Shown piece by piece: positions 46,301-55,177 of a stretch of DNA of 64,000 nt. Source of the stretch: Diphasiastrum complanatum (Eukaryota; Streptophyta; Lycopodiopsida; Lycopodiales; Lycopodiaceae); assembly GCA_029204225.1 (NCBI GenBank), contig CM055102.1, positions 12,133,939 through 12,197,938 of the forward strand. The letters run 5' to 3'. The notes beneath the pieces are model-generated. The model ran no database searches. It was not told the DNA's origin and was given only the letters and a program-made list of their open reading frames with translations. The position numbers and the translations under genes are program-made. Each line of letters opens with the position of its first letter. Position 1 is the stretch's first letter.

Positions 46301-46351
46301 TCCCCGAGGCCTTAACCGCAGCAAAGACCTCAGCATCATCTTCCCTGGCAT
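30089..46351 (-). CDS. HSLU: Mitochondrial HslU (ClpY), ATPase subunit of the HslUV protease
   Basis: AAA+ unfoldase that feeds proteins to the HslV peptidase, here probably in the mitochondrion. Fourteen exons, all GT-AG and in phase: 46351-46161, 42243-42167, 42032-41925, 41476-41331, 39513-39412, 39231-39148, 38981-38820, 38668-38537, 38368-38238, 38051-37901, 37790-37659, 30836-30792, 30621-30544 and 30151-30089; 533 residues. Exon 1 encodes an Arg/Ser-rich, acid-poor leader ([14 protein letters not shown]...). Then [17 protein letters not shown] (about 97), Walker A GPTGCGKT (151-158), pore loop GFHG (184-187, GYVG in bacteria), a short I domain (about 200-334), Walker B IVFIDE (341-346), sensor 1 [19 protein letters not shown] with the Arg finger, sensor 2 NIGARRL (479-485) and the C-terminal DLSKFVL that docks into HslV. 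The start could be Met1 or Met5. Introns 1, 4 and 11 hold transposons, yet no coding lesion is seen. Confidence 0.95.
31094..31170. repeat. hAT left subterminal GGACGCG array
   Basis: Within about 75 bp at least five GGACGCG or CGCGTCC heptamers occur in both orientations (for example GGACGCGGACGCGCGTCC). The matching array at the other end is at 37440-37560. Confidence 0.75.
31620..32790. repeat. Five-copy about 100-110-bp repeat inside the hAT
   Basis: A unit containing GATGAACTTCAACAGC, TTACTAATTAC and TTCATTCACTACAGGGAACC recurs near 31757, 31867, 32512, 32612 and 32722, at spacings of 110, 645, 100 and 110 bp. The 645-bp gap is where the larger 275-bp repeat is inserted or was duplicated. 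Confidence 0.75.
32049..33076. repeat. Direct repeat of about 275 bp inside the hAT
   Basis: 32049-32324 and 32793-33076 align end to end with scattered substitutions and a few short gaps (shared TCGGACGGAAAGCTGCAAAA, CTGAATCGAGCCAGG and TTCCTGGACCATTAAT). The block includes the edge of the 110-bp repeat, so the whole non-coding arm grew by segmental duplication. Confidence 0.8.
33369..33439. repeat. (CT)n microsatellite in the hAT 3' region
   Basis: Uninterrupted 71-bp CT tract about 150 bp downstream of the transposase end. Confidence 0.97.
33587..36908 (-). CDS. hAT-family transposase (BED zinc finger, DUF659, hAT dimerisation)
   Basis: Start codon at 36908-36906. Exon 1 gives a BED-like finger ([20 protein letters not shown]), then a long Ala/Pro-rich stretch with 13 consecutive prolines. 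Further exons, with GT donors and AG acceptors: 36330-35889 (DUF659: [20 protein letters not shown]), about 35759-35536 (VTDNASNC and [11 protein letters not shown], the RNase-H-like core), 35445-35112, 35000-34791, 34701-34299 (WWESYG, then [20 protein letters not shown], the C-terminal hAT dimerisation region) and 34192 onward (acidic tail). The joins of exons 1-2 and 2-3 are not resolved. In 34701-34299 about 29 extra residues separate VLSQ from the CERNWS block, either tolerated or an in-frame intron. In the last exon TAG at 33853-33851 comes before an in-frame Arg/Gly/Pro-rich AT-hook-like stretch ([11 protein letters not shown]), so the true end is 33851 or about 33590. Confidence 0.82.
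36909..37319. repeat. CT/CA-rich leader of the hAT transposase with telomere-like units
   Basis: On the minus strand a GA tract (36909-36955) lies immediately before the transposase ATG. Next to it, 36982-37004 holds three CCCTAAA units in a row, the plant telomere repeat. CA-rich stretches follow at 37031-37052 and 37130-37260, then a CT tract at 37275-37319. This is probably the 5' UTR and promoter of the transposase. Confidence 0.7.
37440..37560. repeat. hAT right subterminal GGACGCG array
   Basis: Contains GGACGCGTCC, CCGCGTCCGACC, CCGCGTCCGG, GGACACGTCCGG and GGACGCAGACGCGGACGCGG. Same heptamer as at the left end, again in both orientations. Confidence 0.75.
40354..40590 (-). pseudogene. 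Copia gag N-terminal scrap in HslU intron 4
   Basis: [20 protein letters not shown] and [15 protein letters not shown] match the opening of Copia gag (a GxNFxxWKFxMxxLLxxKDLWEIVEG pattern). It is an isolated fragment; no LTR or pol sequence is seen nearby. The remainder of intron 4 (39514-41330) shows nothing else. Confidence 0.6.
43532..43687 (-). pseudogene. Acidic-tail coding fragment in HslU intron 1
   Basis: On the minus strand an open frame ends [20 protein letters not shown], then [20 protein letters not shown] and more acidic residues to a stop at 43532. The encoding ATC/CTC-rich tract (43540-43610) is also a trinucleotide microsatellite. The solo LTR at 43688 interrupts it; across the LTR a compatible frame ([14 protein letters not shown]) continues on the far side. 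It resembles the C-terminal tail of an unidentified acidic protein and is probably a gene scrap. It may equally be chance coding of a microsatellite. Confidence 0.3.
43688..44135 (+). mobile_element. Solo Gypsy LTR (448 bp) in HslU intron 1
   Basis: Begins TGTTAGGGAC and ends ACTGTAACA, and is flanked by TGTTG at 43683-43687 and 44136-44140, a perfect 5-bp target duplication. It matches the LTRs of the minus-strand Gypsy at 24.4-29.4 kb (for example CATGGTTGCCACGTGTCATG against the reverse of the 29.36-kb sequence). It lies antisense to HslU. Confidence 0.88.
44141..46160. other. Rest of HslU intron 1, short GCTTTTT repeat
   Basis: AT-rich intron sequence. The unit GCTTTTT is repeated about five times at 45529-45567. 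Open frames here have no recognisable domain. Confidence 0.55.
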
Positions 46352-46498
46352 TGCTCCTCCCTCCGCCTACTTTCTTCTTTCAACACTTGCCAAATCCCAG
46401 GATCCACCGCCTGCCAGACGCTGATCTTTCACGATCCAGCAGCATCCATAGCGCAGCAGCACCAGCTCTGATCCATCGTGCCCTAGCCTGTAGCTCCA

Positions 46499-46506
46499 AT
46501 TATATA
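46499..46506 (-). promoter_or_regulatory. Putative TATA box of HslU
   Basis: Minus-strand TATATAAT lies about 150 bp upstream of the HslU start codon. The sequence between is rich in pyrimidines and GCAGCA-type triplets, as expected of a plant 5' UTR. Confidence 0.45.
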
Positions 46507-46608
46507 GGAAGGCATAGAGATAGATGGGCATGGATGGGGATAAGGCTTAAGCTCTACTCTCTACTCCAAGTGTGTGTACTCCCATGGTGTTTATTGGCAC
46601 TTTTGGGC

Positions 46609-46808
46609 CATTTGAACTAGACAATGGGCACTCCTTATGCGGGGCAAAGGACATTATGCCTAGTCAGGAGTTTTAGAATTTTTTAAGCAAGGCCCGAGGG
46701 CATTTGAACTATACAATGGGCACTCTCTATGTATTATGGAAGGTGTCGAGCAGAGGACATTCTGCCTCGTAAGGCTTCTACAATTTTTTAGGTGAGGCCC
46801 GAAGGGAC
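46609..46808. repeat. Two-copy tandem repeat (about 95 bp) upstream of HslU
   Basis: TTTGAACTA.ACAATGGGCA, then AGGACATT.TGCCT, ATTTTTTA and AGGCCCGA, occurs twice (about 46609-46702 and 46703-46808) with substitutions. It lies between the HslU promoter and the LTR element. Confidence 0.7.
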
Positions 46809-46987
46809 AAGGTAAGATTTTCCAGTCCTTTGTCGCCACTGAAAATCTTCACATGTGCAAGAGGAGTGCGCAAATATGCTCACACCGTAGGTTTCAGCTC
46901 GTTGAATTGAATTTTTTGTTTCTATTTTAAAAATCTAGTGCTCAAACCGTGCAATTATGGTGACTGGTAGAATTTTGGCAGATAGAC

Positions 46988-48718
46988 TCAAAGCCAAATT
47001 TTGATGTTGACATCTTTGATGAGCTTGAGATAGCACCTCCAAAATTGATTCCTTCCAATTTTCACGTAGATGCTTGACCTTGAGGCTTGCTCCTTCATGA
47101 GAAAATAAAGATTTCTTCTTGATTTATAAGGATCACAAAGATCTAACATCATGTTACCACGATCTAGAGAATTAGACTCATCCAAATTGGCAAGACTATG
47201 CATGCTATAATAACAAAGTGTTTGCATCATATCTTCATGCTTGTTTACCATGCTAATCCCTGATCCAATGAGGCTAAATACTTCATTATAGAGATAAGTG
47301 TCTCTAGAAGATGATTCACTTACTCTCATAAAGAGTTTACAATTTGCCTCAATACAAATTTTCAAACTATGAGTGAACAAATCACTTTTGCTCTTACATG
47401 ACTTAAGAGCATACATTTGATGAAATAACCATTTGCTTTCTAATTGATTTAAAATCAATTTCAACCTTTTAAGAACATCATCTATGTTCTCAAGAGAGAC
47501 TTCATACTCAACTAGTATGGCTTTACTCCAATTTGGAGATGCAATGATCTCACTAAAGCAAATTGATTTATCAAATGACATAAGAGAAGTAAGTATGAGA
47601 TGTATACCACATGAGATATGCTCCTCTTTCCCTTGAAATGTGAGCCACATGGAATCAACCATATTTCTTGAGTTTCTTTTTGGAATCACAACTTGAGAAG
47701 GTCTCTCCTCCTCAATCCTTGGCACACTTGAACCTTGAGATGATTCTTTAAGATCCTCTTCATGGTGCTCCTTCTTGATAGAAATCCGAGACCTCCATGT
47801 CTCATAATGATCACAACAACTATGACCACACAATATGCACTTCCTATGATTATCAAAATTACTTATGCTAGAAACATAAGTCCAAAAATCACCACAACTT
47901 GGCATGATTTTTCTAATATTGAAATCAAAAGGCATTTCCATCTCAATAAGGCTAACTACTTGCTTATGGATATAAGTGTCCACTTTGGATGCTTCACTTA
48001 TTCTCATAAGAAGTTTACAACTTGCCTTTAAGATTGAAAACTTACAATTTTCATCTTTATGAATGAACACATCATTCATGATCTTATTGAAACCAAAAGA
48101 TCCTACATTATGAAGATATTTCCATTTCCTTGACTTCATAACTAATGTAAGCTTACAAGGAAAACATATTTTGCTATCTTTTAAGGCATCACACTCAACT
48201 AGTATTGCCTTAATCCACCTTTGAGATACAAAAATCTCTTCAAAGCAAAATGGTTCTTCATAAGTTGACATGATAGCATAAATGAAACTATTTTCATTTT
48301 GAGATTGCTCCTTATTCTTGATTGATTTCTCTTGGATAATAACAATAAGTTTGAACTTATCTAAAGTTCCAAGCAAACTACTCTCCAAGGACATAAAATA
48401 AATCCAAGTTACTTTTATGAAAGTGACATCTATCTTTGCATCTTGAACCAAAGAATGTACTTCCAAATGAAAAATTTCACAAGATTTGACATGTGTTGTG
48501 ATGGACTCTTGAAGACAAATCTTGCAAGTCCTTGTGAGACTCCAAGCCTCATTCACCTTTCCACAAAGGAAACACCTTCCCTTGGACTTGTCCGTCTTGT
48601 ATTTGCATTTCAAACTTGAAGCTCCATCCTTCACCTCGGCCCCTTGCTTTGGTTCTCCTTGGATGGATTGGTCTTCTTTTTGTAGCATCTTGAGAAAATA
48701 TATCCTCCCTTGCCACAA
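46988..48718 (-). CDS. 576-residue protein of an LTR element, family not recognised
   Basis: A single open frame of 576 codons, the longest in the window. It starts KDGASS...KCKYKTDKSKGRCFLCGK after a short leader (Cys pairs CFLC, CKIC), and I recognise no reverse transcriptase, integrase, protease or transposase catalytic motif. It is internally duplicated. Module 1 has CFEEIFVSQRWIKAILVECD, then CKLLMRISEASKVDTYIHKQ VVSLI. Module 2 has CFSEIIASPNWSKAILVEYE, then CKLFMRVSESSSRDTYLYNE VFSLI. The repeated CFxE...W.KAILVEY phrase resembles the linker just before Copia reverse transcriptase, so the protein may descend from that region. An LTR, primer-binding site and leader lie upstream on the same strand, and a degenerate copy is at 9790-11165. 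Codon use is AT-rich like the neighbouring retroelements. Confidence 0.6.
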   Translation of the reverse strand: MWQGRIYFLKMLQKEDQSIQGEPKQGAEVKDGASSLKCKYKTDKSKGRCFLCGKVNEAWSLTRTCKICLQESITTHVKSCEIFHLEVHSLVQDAKIDVTFIKVTWIYFMSLESSLLGTLDKFKLIVIIQEKSIKNKEQSQNENSFIYAIMSTYEEPFCFEEIFVSQRWIKAILVECDALKDSKICFPCKLTLVMKSRKWKYLHNVGSFGFNKIMNDVFIHKDENCKFSILKASCKLLMRISEASKVDTYIHKQVVSLIEMEMPFDFNIRKIMPSCGDFWTYVSSISNFDNHRKCILCGHSCCDHYETWRSRISIKKEHHEEDLKESSQGSSVPRIEEERPSQVVIPKRNSRNMVDSMWLTFQGKEEHISCGIHLILTSLMSFDKSICFSEIIASPNWSKAILVEYEVSLENIDDVLKRLKLILNQLESKWLFHQMYALKSCKSKSDLFTHSLKICIEANCKLFMRVSESSSRDTYLYNEVFSLIGSGISMVNKHEDMMQTLCYYSMHSLANLDESNSLDRGNMMLDLCDPYKSRRNLYFLMKEQASRSSIYVKIGRNQFWRCYLKLIKDVNIKIWL

Positions 48719-50413
48719 AGGTTGTACTTAGGATCCTTTCTTTCCTTCAATAGGATGCCACCTATTGATGCCATGTGAATAAAAACCTATGATATGATTC
48801 TACAAATGTAATTTGTGACTTTCAAGAGACTAGATTTGAACATCTTCAATAATCTAGAATGATCTACAAAAGATCTAGCACAAACCTAAGAATCAATATT
48901 CAAACTAGTGACTAGTCACTTGGAAACTTTGCTTTGATCACTAAGACAAAAGATCCAATCTACTGTTGGACTCATCAAATATCAATGACTCTCTTTTTTG
49001 AAAGTTGAAATGGATATGAAAAGATTTGACACCTAGATTTTCCTTTTCACTTGACTAGTTCTCTCAACACTTGAGATTCTTGAACAAAATATGGGTTTTG
49101 TTTCAAACACATGAAAATCAAACTTAATCACTTCTTTTGGACTCACTCTTGACCCAAATAATCTCACTCTCAAATAATCTCACTCTTGAGATTTAGAATG
49201 AATTTGATTTGATTTGAAAACAAACTATACCACCAATTTTTCACAAAGCTTAAAAATTTAGACAACTAGAGATTCACAAAGATCTCAACCATGCATGAAT
49301 ACTCAAATATGGACTCCTCCTCATTCTAGACATCCAATGGGATCACAAATTGACCCTCACACTCTCACAAAGAAAGTTGAATAGAACTAATTTGAGTTTC
49401 ATACATACTATGCCAATTTGTGCTCAACAAATTGAATTCAATCACTCCTATTGGATTCCACCAATTACTCTACCTTTTAAGACTTGGAATGAAATTCAAA
49501 ATCAAAAGTTGTGATTTTTCTCACTAAGATATTGTGCTTCAAAGAGCTAATGCCACTTAGAAAGATTTGATCACATAGGAGAAGCCAAATTCTTCACCAA
49601 TAACAACACATAATGAGCTTCTAGATCTTGCCCTCTACAAAGGAAGGAACTTTTAGAAAATTGGATCTCTCTCTACACATTTGTCATAGACACCTTGATT
49701 ACTCTTTTCAAACCTTACAATCACTCAAACAAATTGAGTAGGGTTGAACAATGTGACTTGGATCTCAATCTCTTTTCTAAAACTCTCAATTGAAGCCAAT
49801 CTATGTCAAATTCTACAAAAGATTTGCATAGATGCTCTATATGCACTAGAAACTCTCAAAGGTTTCACTTGGAGGATAGATCCAAGGATATTTTCTAGCA
49901 AATTGATGCTTCTAAACTTGACCCTATCACTCTTGAACAAATCTAGAGTGATGGTACAATGGATTTCAACCTCTCACCTTGCATATCACTCCTTAATCTA
50001 TGATTTTTAGCAAAATTCTCTCAACTTCAACATGCACTCAAAAAATCAGAGATAATCAATTAATGCACCTAATTCAAGCTTCAAATTTAATTTATTGGCT
50101 GATCTAATCCAAGAACTAATCGAGGTATTAGATTCTCTATAGAAAATGCTTGATTTTGCACCAAAAATCACTCAAATTGGGTATGTGAGTCAAATTCTAC
50201 AAATTTTTGAATTTTCTCAGTCAAAACCGGAGTTGTACGGCCTCACACGTGTGAAAAGAGTTCCTACAGACCACAACAAGATCTGGACCAAAAATTTTGA
50301 GGATAGCTATCAAATCCAACTCGCTACACAAAATTTGACTAGTTTCCAAAAAACTGCTAATTTTGGCTTTGATTTGGATTAACCCTATCAATTTCAACAA
50401 AACCTCTTGTACT
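48719..50413 (-). mobile_element. Non-coding leader of the LTR element
   Basis: About 1.7 kb of AT-rich sequence between the primer-binding site and the 576-codon frame, with no long minus-strand frame. A 12-bp palindrome TCACACGTGTGA lies at 50243-50254 beside TTGTACGGCC. It resembles the long leader of a non-autonomous LTR element. Confidence 0.5.
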
Positions 50414-50427
50414 AGGCTTTGATACCA
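50414..50427 (-). other. Met-tRNA primer-binding site of the LTR element
   Basis: Minus-strand TGGTATCAAAGCCT, one base from the TGGTATCAGAGC initiator-Met site, directly abutting the LTR end GCACA. Confidence 0.7.
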
Positions 50428-51236
50428 TGTGCAAAAAGTACAAAAAGGACCAAGAGTGGATCATAATCTGATCCTCAAGAGGGATTGGTTGTTAGATTAC
50501 TTGATCTATCAATCTACTTCAGATTAAGATCAATCTAGATCAATTCTAGACACAAAATCCTAACAAGAACAATCATTAATTGAAGGTAAGTGTACTTTCT
50601 GGTTTCACACGTGTGAAACATTTTTTGGGTATGGACTCCAACCTGAAAATCAAGTACACATTGATAGAACCTCAAAACAATCAAAACAAATGTAGACAAA
50701 TGGAGAGAATCACTCAAAATTGCTTCCAAAACCAAGATTGGTGTCTCACATTGATTATGGCCAAATGTGGCTCTATATATACAATAAGTGGGAGCTCATG
50801 GTACTGGTCATCCCTATGATCCCACATGTGTGAAGGTGCTTTGGCATATGATGATTCATCATGCAAAACTGACACTTGGACAAAACCTTCTATTTTGAGC
50901 ACTTTTGGTCCATTTTCCTTCTATATGGAGATCTACTTGAAAATCTTCTAGAAGTCAAAATTTGCCTACTTCAGCTTATTCCACACATGTGAGTTGTCCT
51001 CTACACATGGGATATGACACCTAACCAAAGGATGTGGCTCATGCAATCAATAGATTGCTGCCATGTGTCATATGTCTAGAAAACTAGTTTTTGGCCTTTT
51101 TAGCCACTAGAACTTGAATTAAATCATATGTACAACATATATGATTATGGTACATGACAAGTACACTAGTTTCACACGTGAGAACAGGCTCCACACATGT
51201 GCGTTTATCTAAATACAAGATTTTTGGCCTCTACCA
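50428..51236 (-). mobile_element. 5' LTR (809 bp) of the unrecognised element
   Basis: On the minus strand it runs TGGTAGAGG...TTGCACA, TG to CA, ending at the primer-binding site. Its outer end is related to the LTR start at 11166. It contains a perfect 18-bp palindrome, GTTTCACACGTGTGAAAC (50602-50619), and several CACRYGTG variants (near 50824, 50990, 51173 and 51192). No 3' LTR is seen below 46988, so the element is probably truncated at its 3' end. Confidence 0.65.
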
Positions 51237-51795
51237 AGCTTATTTTTGCATTTTTCACAGGAAGCTCTTTTACTTTATGTACCGTATTGCATTGCTTTAG
51301 TAATTTCCAAGGAAGACTACTGTGAGAATAGTTTTGCATAATTACATCGATGGTACTATTCGTTTCTTTGTCATTTGTATCCTCAGTGTCGCACAAATCA
51401 ATAGCAACACTATCTTTGATATGATTGGCGCCTTGTGAGTCACATGAAATTGTCTTAGCCACATACACAGATGACAAGGTACTGTCTAAGATGCAGTAGC
51501 TCATTGAGCTAAAATCTTGCACGGGGTACAATGAGAACATGTCATCTGGAGTGCCTTTAGTCGTCACCATTGCAAACAGCTCAATTTTTGTGCATGGACA
51601 ATCCATGCGTTTTGCCAAGATTGTTGTATCCAACATGACACGACCACCATAGTTTGTAAGCTCAAGGTATTCCTCTCTCATACAATGGCAATAAACAGCA
51701 AAGTTTGCCCTTGAAGCCATGTAACTTATATCCAAAAAATAAACATGGTTTAAACATATATGAATGTTAAGTTTTAGGTCATTTGTGGAGTACAA
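51237..51795 (-). CDS. Open frame of unknown family next to the LTR element
   Basis: About 190 codons read to the LTR edge and beyond (MASRANFAVYCHCMREEYLE, then GGRVMLDTTILAKRMDCPCT, FAMVTTKGTPDDMFSLYP and a DTEDTNDKETN acidic patch). I do not recognise it. It ends inside the LTR, so it may be the remains of a gene or element the LTR inserted into. No splice-supported continuation was found. Confidence 0.3.
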
Positions 51796-54037
51796 ATGAC
51801 TACTACAATATGAATCACAAAATAGCCCCTAACACAAAAGATAAGAAGATAGAAATTCCTACTAGATAAGAATTGAGTAGAGTACATTTTATTGACATTC
51901 CTGCATTAAACCAAAAGTGGTCTATGTGGATAAACACATTCAAGGCTATCACTTTGCTAGATTAAGTGGCAAAGCTTCTAATTTTTTTGAAGACAAGTAT
52001 ATGAGTTTCCCGATTCTTCTTACAATTCAAATATAAAGCATGGCCTGAAATAGTTCAAGTAGCTCAAAACCACAAGCAACCACAGTAGAAATTGGGATGA
52101 CAACATCTTTTCAAAAGGTAAGTGTTTATTTTAGAATCAACATCGATTCTAAAAATGTAACTAAAAAGAATAGGAAAACATTAATAACAATATTATGATC
52201 TAGAAAAAGCAAGACTTCAAAAGAATACAATACCCATGTAGTTATGATTATCTTAAGAATGAAAGGTTACCCAAAAAGATATTGCAATCCAATCAAAGCA
52301 ACCTCCTTATGTAGTTCCTTGAGGTAGGAAATAACATCAACAAGGAGAGAAGTGTTATAGAATTAAGAAGTATGGGAACAAAGAAAAGAGGAGGTAAGTG
52401 GAAAGTAGCTTGTTGATTGCAACATGTTGTAGAGGTGGATTAATCCAATATAAGGTTACCAAAGTTTTGGAGGATTATAAATATAAGATGAACAAACTAA
52501 GTTCTATACAAAATGTAGTTTTTGGGTGGCTTGTTTTGCTCTTACATTAAAAGCAGTCATCCTCGAAGTTGAATAAGAAAGAGAAGAGTAAAAATTTCAT
52601 GTAAATAATGCACAAAGCCAAGACACTTTGTATAATTTTATAGAAATACAAATTTGCTAAATTGCAAAAAAACACAAATGACTCTAAATTCAAGAGGAAA
52701 TATCGCGTTAAGTTATATGTGACGATCTTGAAAATGTATAAAAGTAAAACTAGATCCTAGTGTCATCATCACATAGATACTATCATCTTGAGTTTGAATC
52801 TTTCACAAAAATTTGGTATCATCATAACTATGCGTGTTTAAAAATTTTATTTGCAATGATTTTCTTGGGCTATAAAATGCTTTGCTAAATTCTCACATGC
52901 ACTCTTATCCATAGCATATCTCTACTTTTATGTCCAATATTGTAGTCTACAAACTCAAGGTACCTTAACTTGTATGAAAAAATGAAAACCCAAAACCCTT
53001 TTATAAGGAAACATAAAATTGTAGCTTAACTTATTTAAGAAAGTTAAGCTTTCCCATCTATAGACTCTCTTTTTTAGTGTGGCACCCGAATTTTTTTTGC
53101 ACTTCAAATTTGTACCCATAGTCTTCCAAAAAGTTCCCACAGTCTCCACGCATGTTGCTAGTTGGATAAATTTATCTAGTTGCACCCATTGGACGAAGTT
53201 ATTACTGATGCACCCTTTGGACCAATGTTGCTTGGCCGATGTTGTATGTGCGTAATTACACTTGGGGTCATTAATCATTCCATTTGAGGCTGAAGCATTA
53301 TGGCTTTGGGCGTCTTGTAAATGTTCGTGAATGCTTTCTGTCTATTGATTTTGGGTTGGAGGAAACTAGCTACTGTTCTGTTTTTGGTCTGTTTGGGGGG
53401 TTTTCTCATTGTATTAGAGGTTTTTCATTAAATTATAGCCAAGATCCAACTCTTCTTTACTCCTCCCCATATCCTCATTGTCATACAACAAGACAGCTAA
53501 TTAGCTTACCATTAGCAAATTTGAAGTTAGTACCTTTGGTTGTCCTTAGTCCAAAAATGCAGAAATTTCGTCAGAGTCTGGATGTCATCATTGGTTGGTC
53601 ATTGATCATCCTCTGTTGGACGTAACTCAACAAGGGGAATAGCAACCTATAATCTAGCAGGTGGAATATTCTTTTGCAAAGAGTCTTTTTCCCATGCACT
53701 TTCTATGATGATCAGTTTGCGGTGCCGCATCTTTATGGAATGACATATAGGTCGAATGCGAGTAGAAAAATGAAGATGGATAGTTACTAGGTCGAAGGTT
53801 GTCTGCAAAAAGAATGTGAAATAAGTATGGTGTTCCATTCAGCACAACTCATTCATCATAATGAGAAAAAGACAAGGTTAACAAATGAGTTGGCATAATG
53901 ATGAAATCATATATTCACAACTTCAATTTCTTTTTTTTGGTTCAAGAAAGGGAATTGTTGAATCTGAAGCACCAAAAAGTCTGTATCATGCAGATGAAGT
54001 GCTATTCAGTGTATCACAACGCCTATGTTGTCAAGTT
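51796..54037. other. AT-rich stretch, nothing recognised
   Basis: No domain, LTR end or tandem array is visible. The open frames around 52955-53278, 53284-53625 and 53647-53845 lack family motifs. Confidence 0.45.
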
Positions 54038-54520
54038 TTAAATATATTTGAGCAGACCTTGTTCATGCCGGACAAACTCTGCAATCATTGCATTCCAAGA
54101 CACCACATCCTTTCCAGCCATCCCTTCAAAAATTTCGCATGCTAGAACTAAGCTTCCACATTTTGCATACATATCTATAAGACTACTTACAATGCAAATG
54201 TCTGCTACCAGCCCCTTTTGTTTGAGCAAGGCATGAATATGCTTGTCTTCATCTAGAGCCCCCATACTTAGGATGATGATGAATAGGGTTGCATCTAGCT
54301 CAACTCCTTGATGCATTCTTTCTAAAAAGGTTATGGCTTGGGAAGCAAGTCCGTGCTGCAGAATCCTATGACAATTGTGTTCCAAGACACTAAATTTCTT
54401 TTCTTCAGTTTATTGAATGCTTTCTCTGCTTCATCTACGTTCCCACATTTGATGTACATGTCAACAAGGGCACCTTCACTCGATCATGCAACTCAGTCTA
54501 TCCAATGTGATGGCCTCAAT
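54038..54520 (-). pseudogene. Pentatricopeptide-repeat (PPR, PLS-type) gene fragment
   Basis: Two adjacent PPR motif runs on the minus strand: about 54520-54385 gives ALVDMYIKCGNVDEAEKAFN and KRNLVSWNTIV; 54385-54038 gives ERMHQGVELDATLF, KHIHALLKQKGLVADICIVS, SLIDMYAKCGSLVLACEIFE and GKDVVSWNAMIAEF. These are the S and L repeats of plant organelle RNA-binding proteins. A frame change separates the two blocks, no start codon or E/DYW end is seen, and the repeats stop at both sides, so this is a pseudogene fragment. Confidence 0.82.
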
Positions 54521-55177
54521 GAAGAAGATTTGCTTGGTTGTTTGGTGAATGGCATCCACTAAGTCCATGATGGCTGTATCATATAGGGAAAATAACATCC
54601 TTTGGCCTTCTCCCACCAACCAACAATCATAGAGAGACTCTACAAAGTCGGTTTGTGGATTTAATGGTAGTCCTCCAAGTTATCAGCATGCACAACCTAT
54701 GTCAAGAAAAAGGCCAGGCTATTGTTCTATTTAGGTTCAATAACACGATCCTATGAAGAACAAACAAATGAGTAAAAATACTATTGAGTGGGTGATTACA
54801 AGAGATGTCAAGCTGCCCGAATGAGTAATTTGGATATTCCACCAGTTCATCAACCAAGAATCCATGTATTGTAAATCACATTCCCTGACCTTCCCTATGC
54901 TCGACCAAATTATTATTTGCCTATACATGGCCATGGCAGCCTCTTTGGAGGGGCTTTCTCCATTTGTCACAAATCTCAATGTAGTGTCGCCTATGATCCC
55001 GTTAGGACATAGCTTTCTCATTGTTCCTTGTGGCTTTGGTCCGAATGGAAAAGGCATGATCTCTACCATCCGTGAAGCACATTTCCTTGGTTGTAAACCT
55101 TCTTGATTGTTCGTCAATGGCTTCATCTTCCATAGAGCCAGCTTTCCATGTCCTCCTCTTATTACAATCTCATTGAT
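54521..55177. other. No recognisable gene
   Basis: A minus-strand frame at 54737-55126 (readable as GIIGDTTLRFVTNGE and SKEAAMAMYRQIIIWSSI) has no known motif. Confidence 0.4.

Noticed and set aside
49744-50382. Plus-strand frames in the leader of the LTR element
   Set aside because: Short, without motifs, and antisense to the element's own transcription direction.
53885-54562. Plus-strand frames opposite the PPR fragment
   Set aside because: The minus strand shows the PPR consensus; these are shadows.
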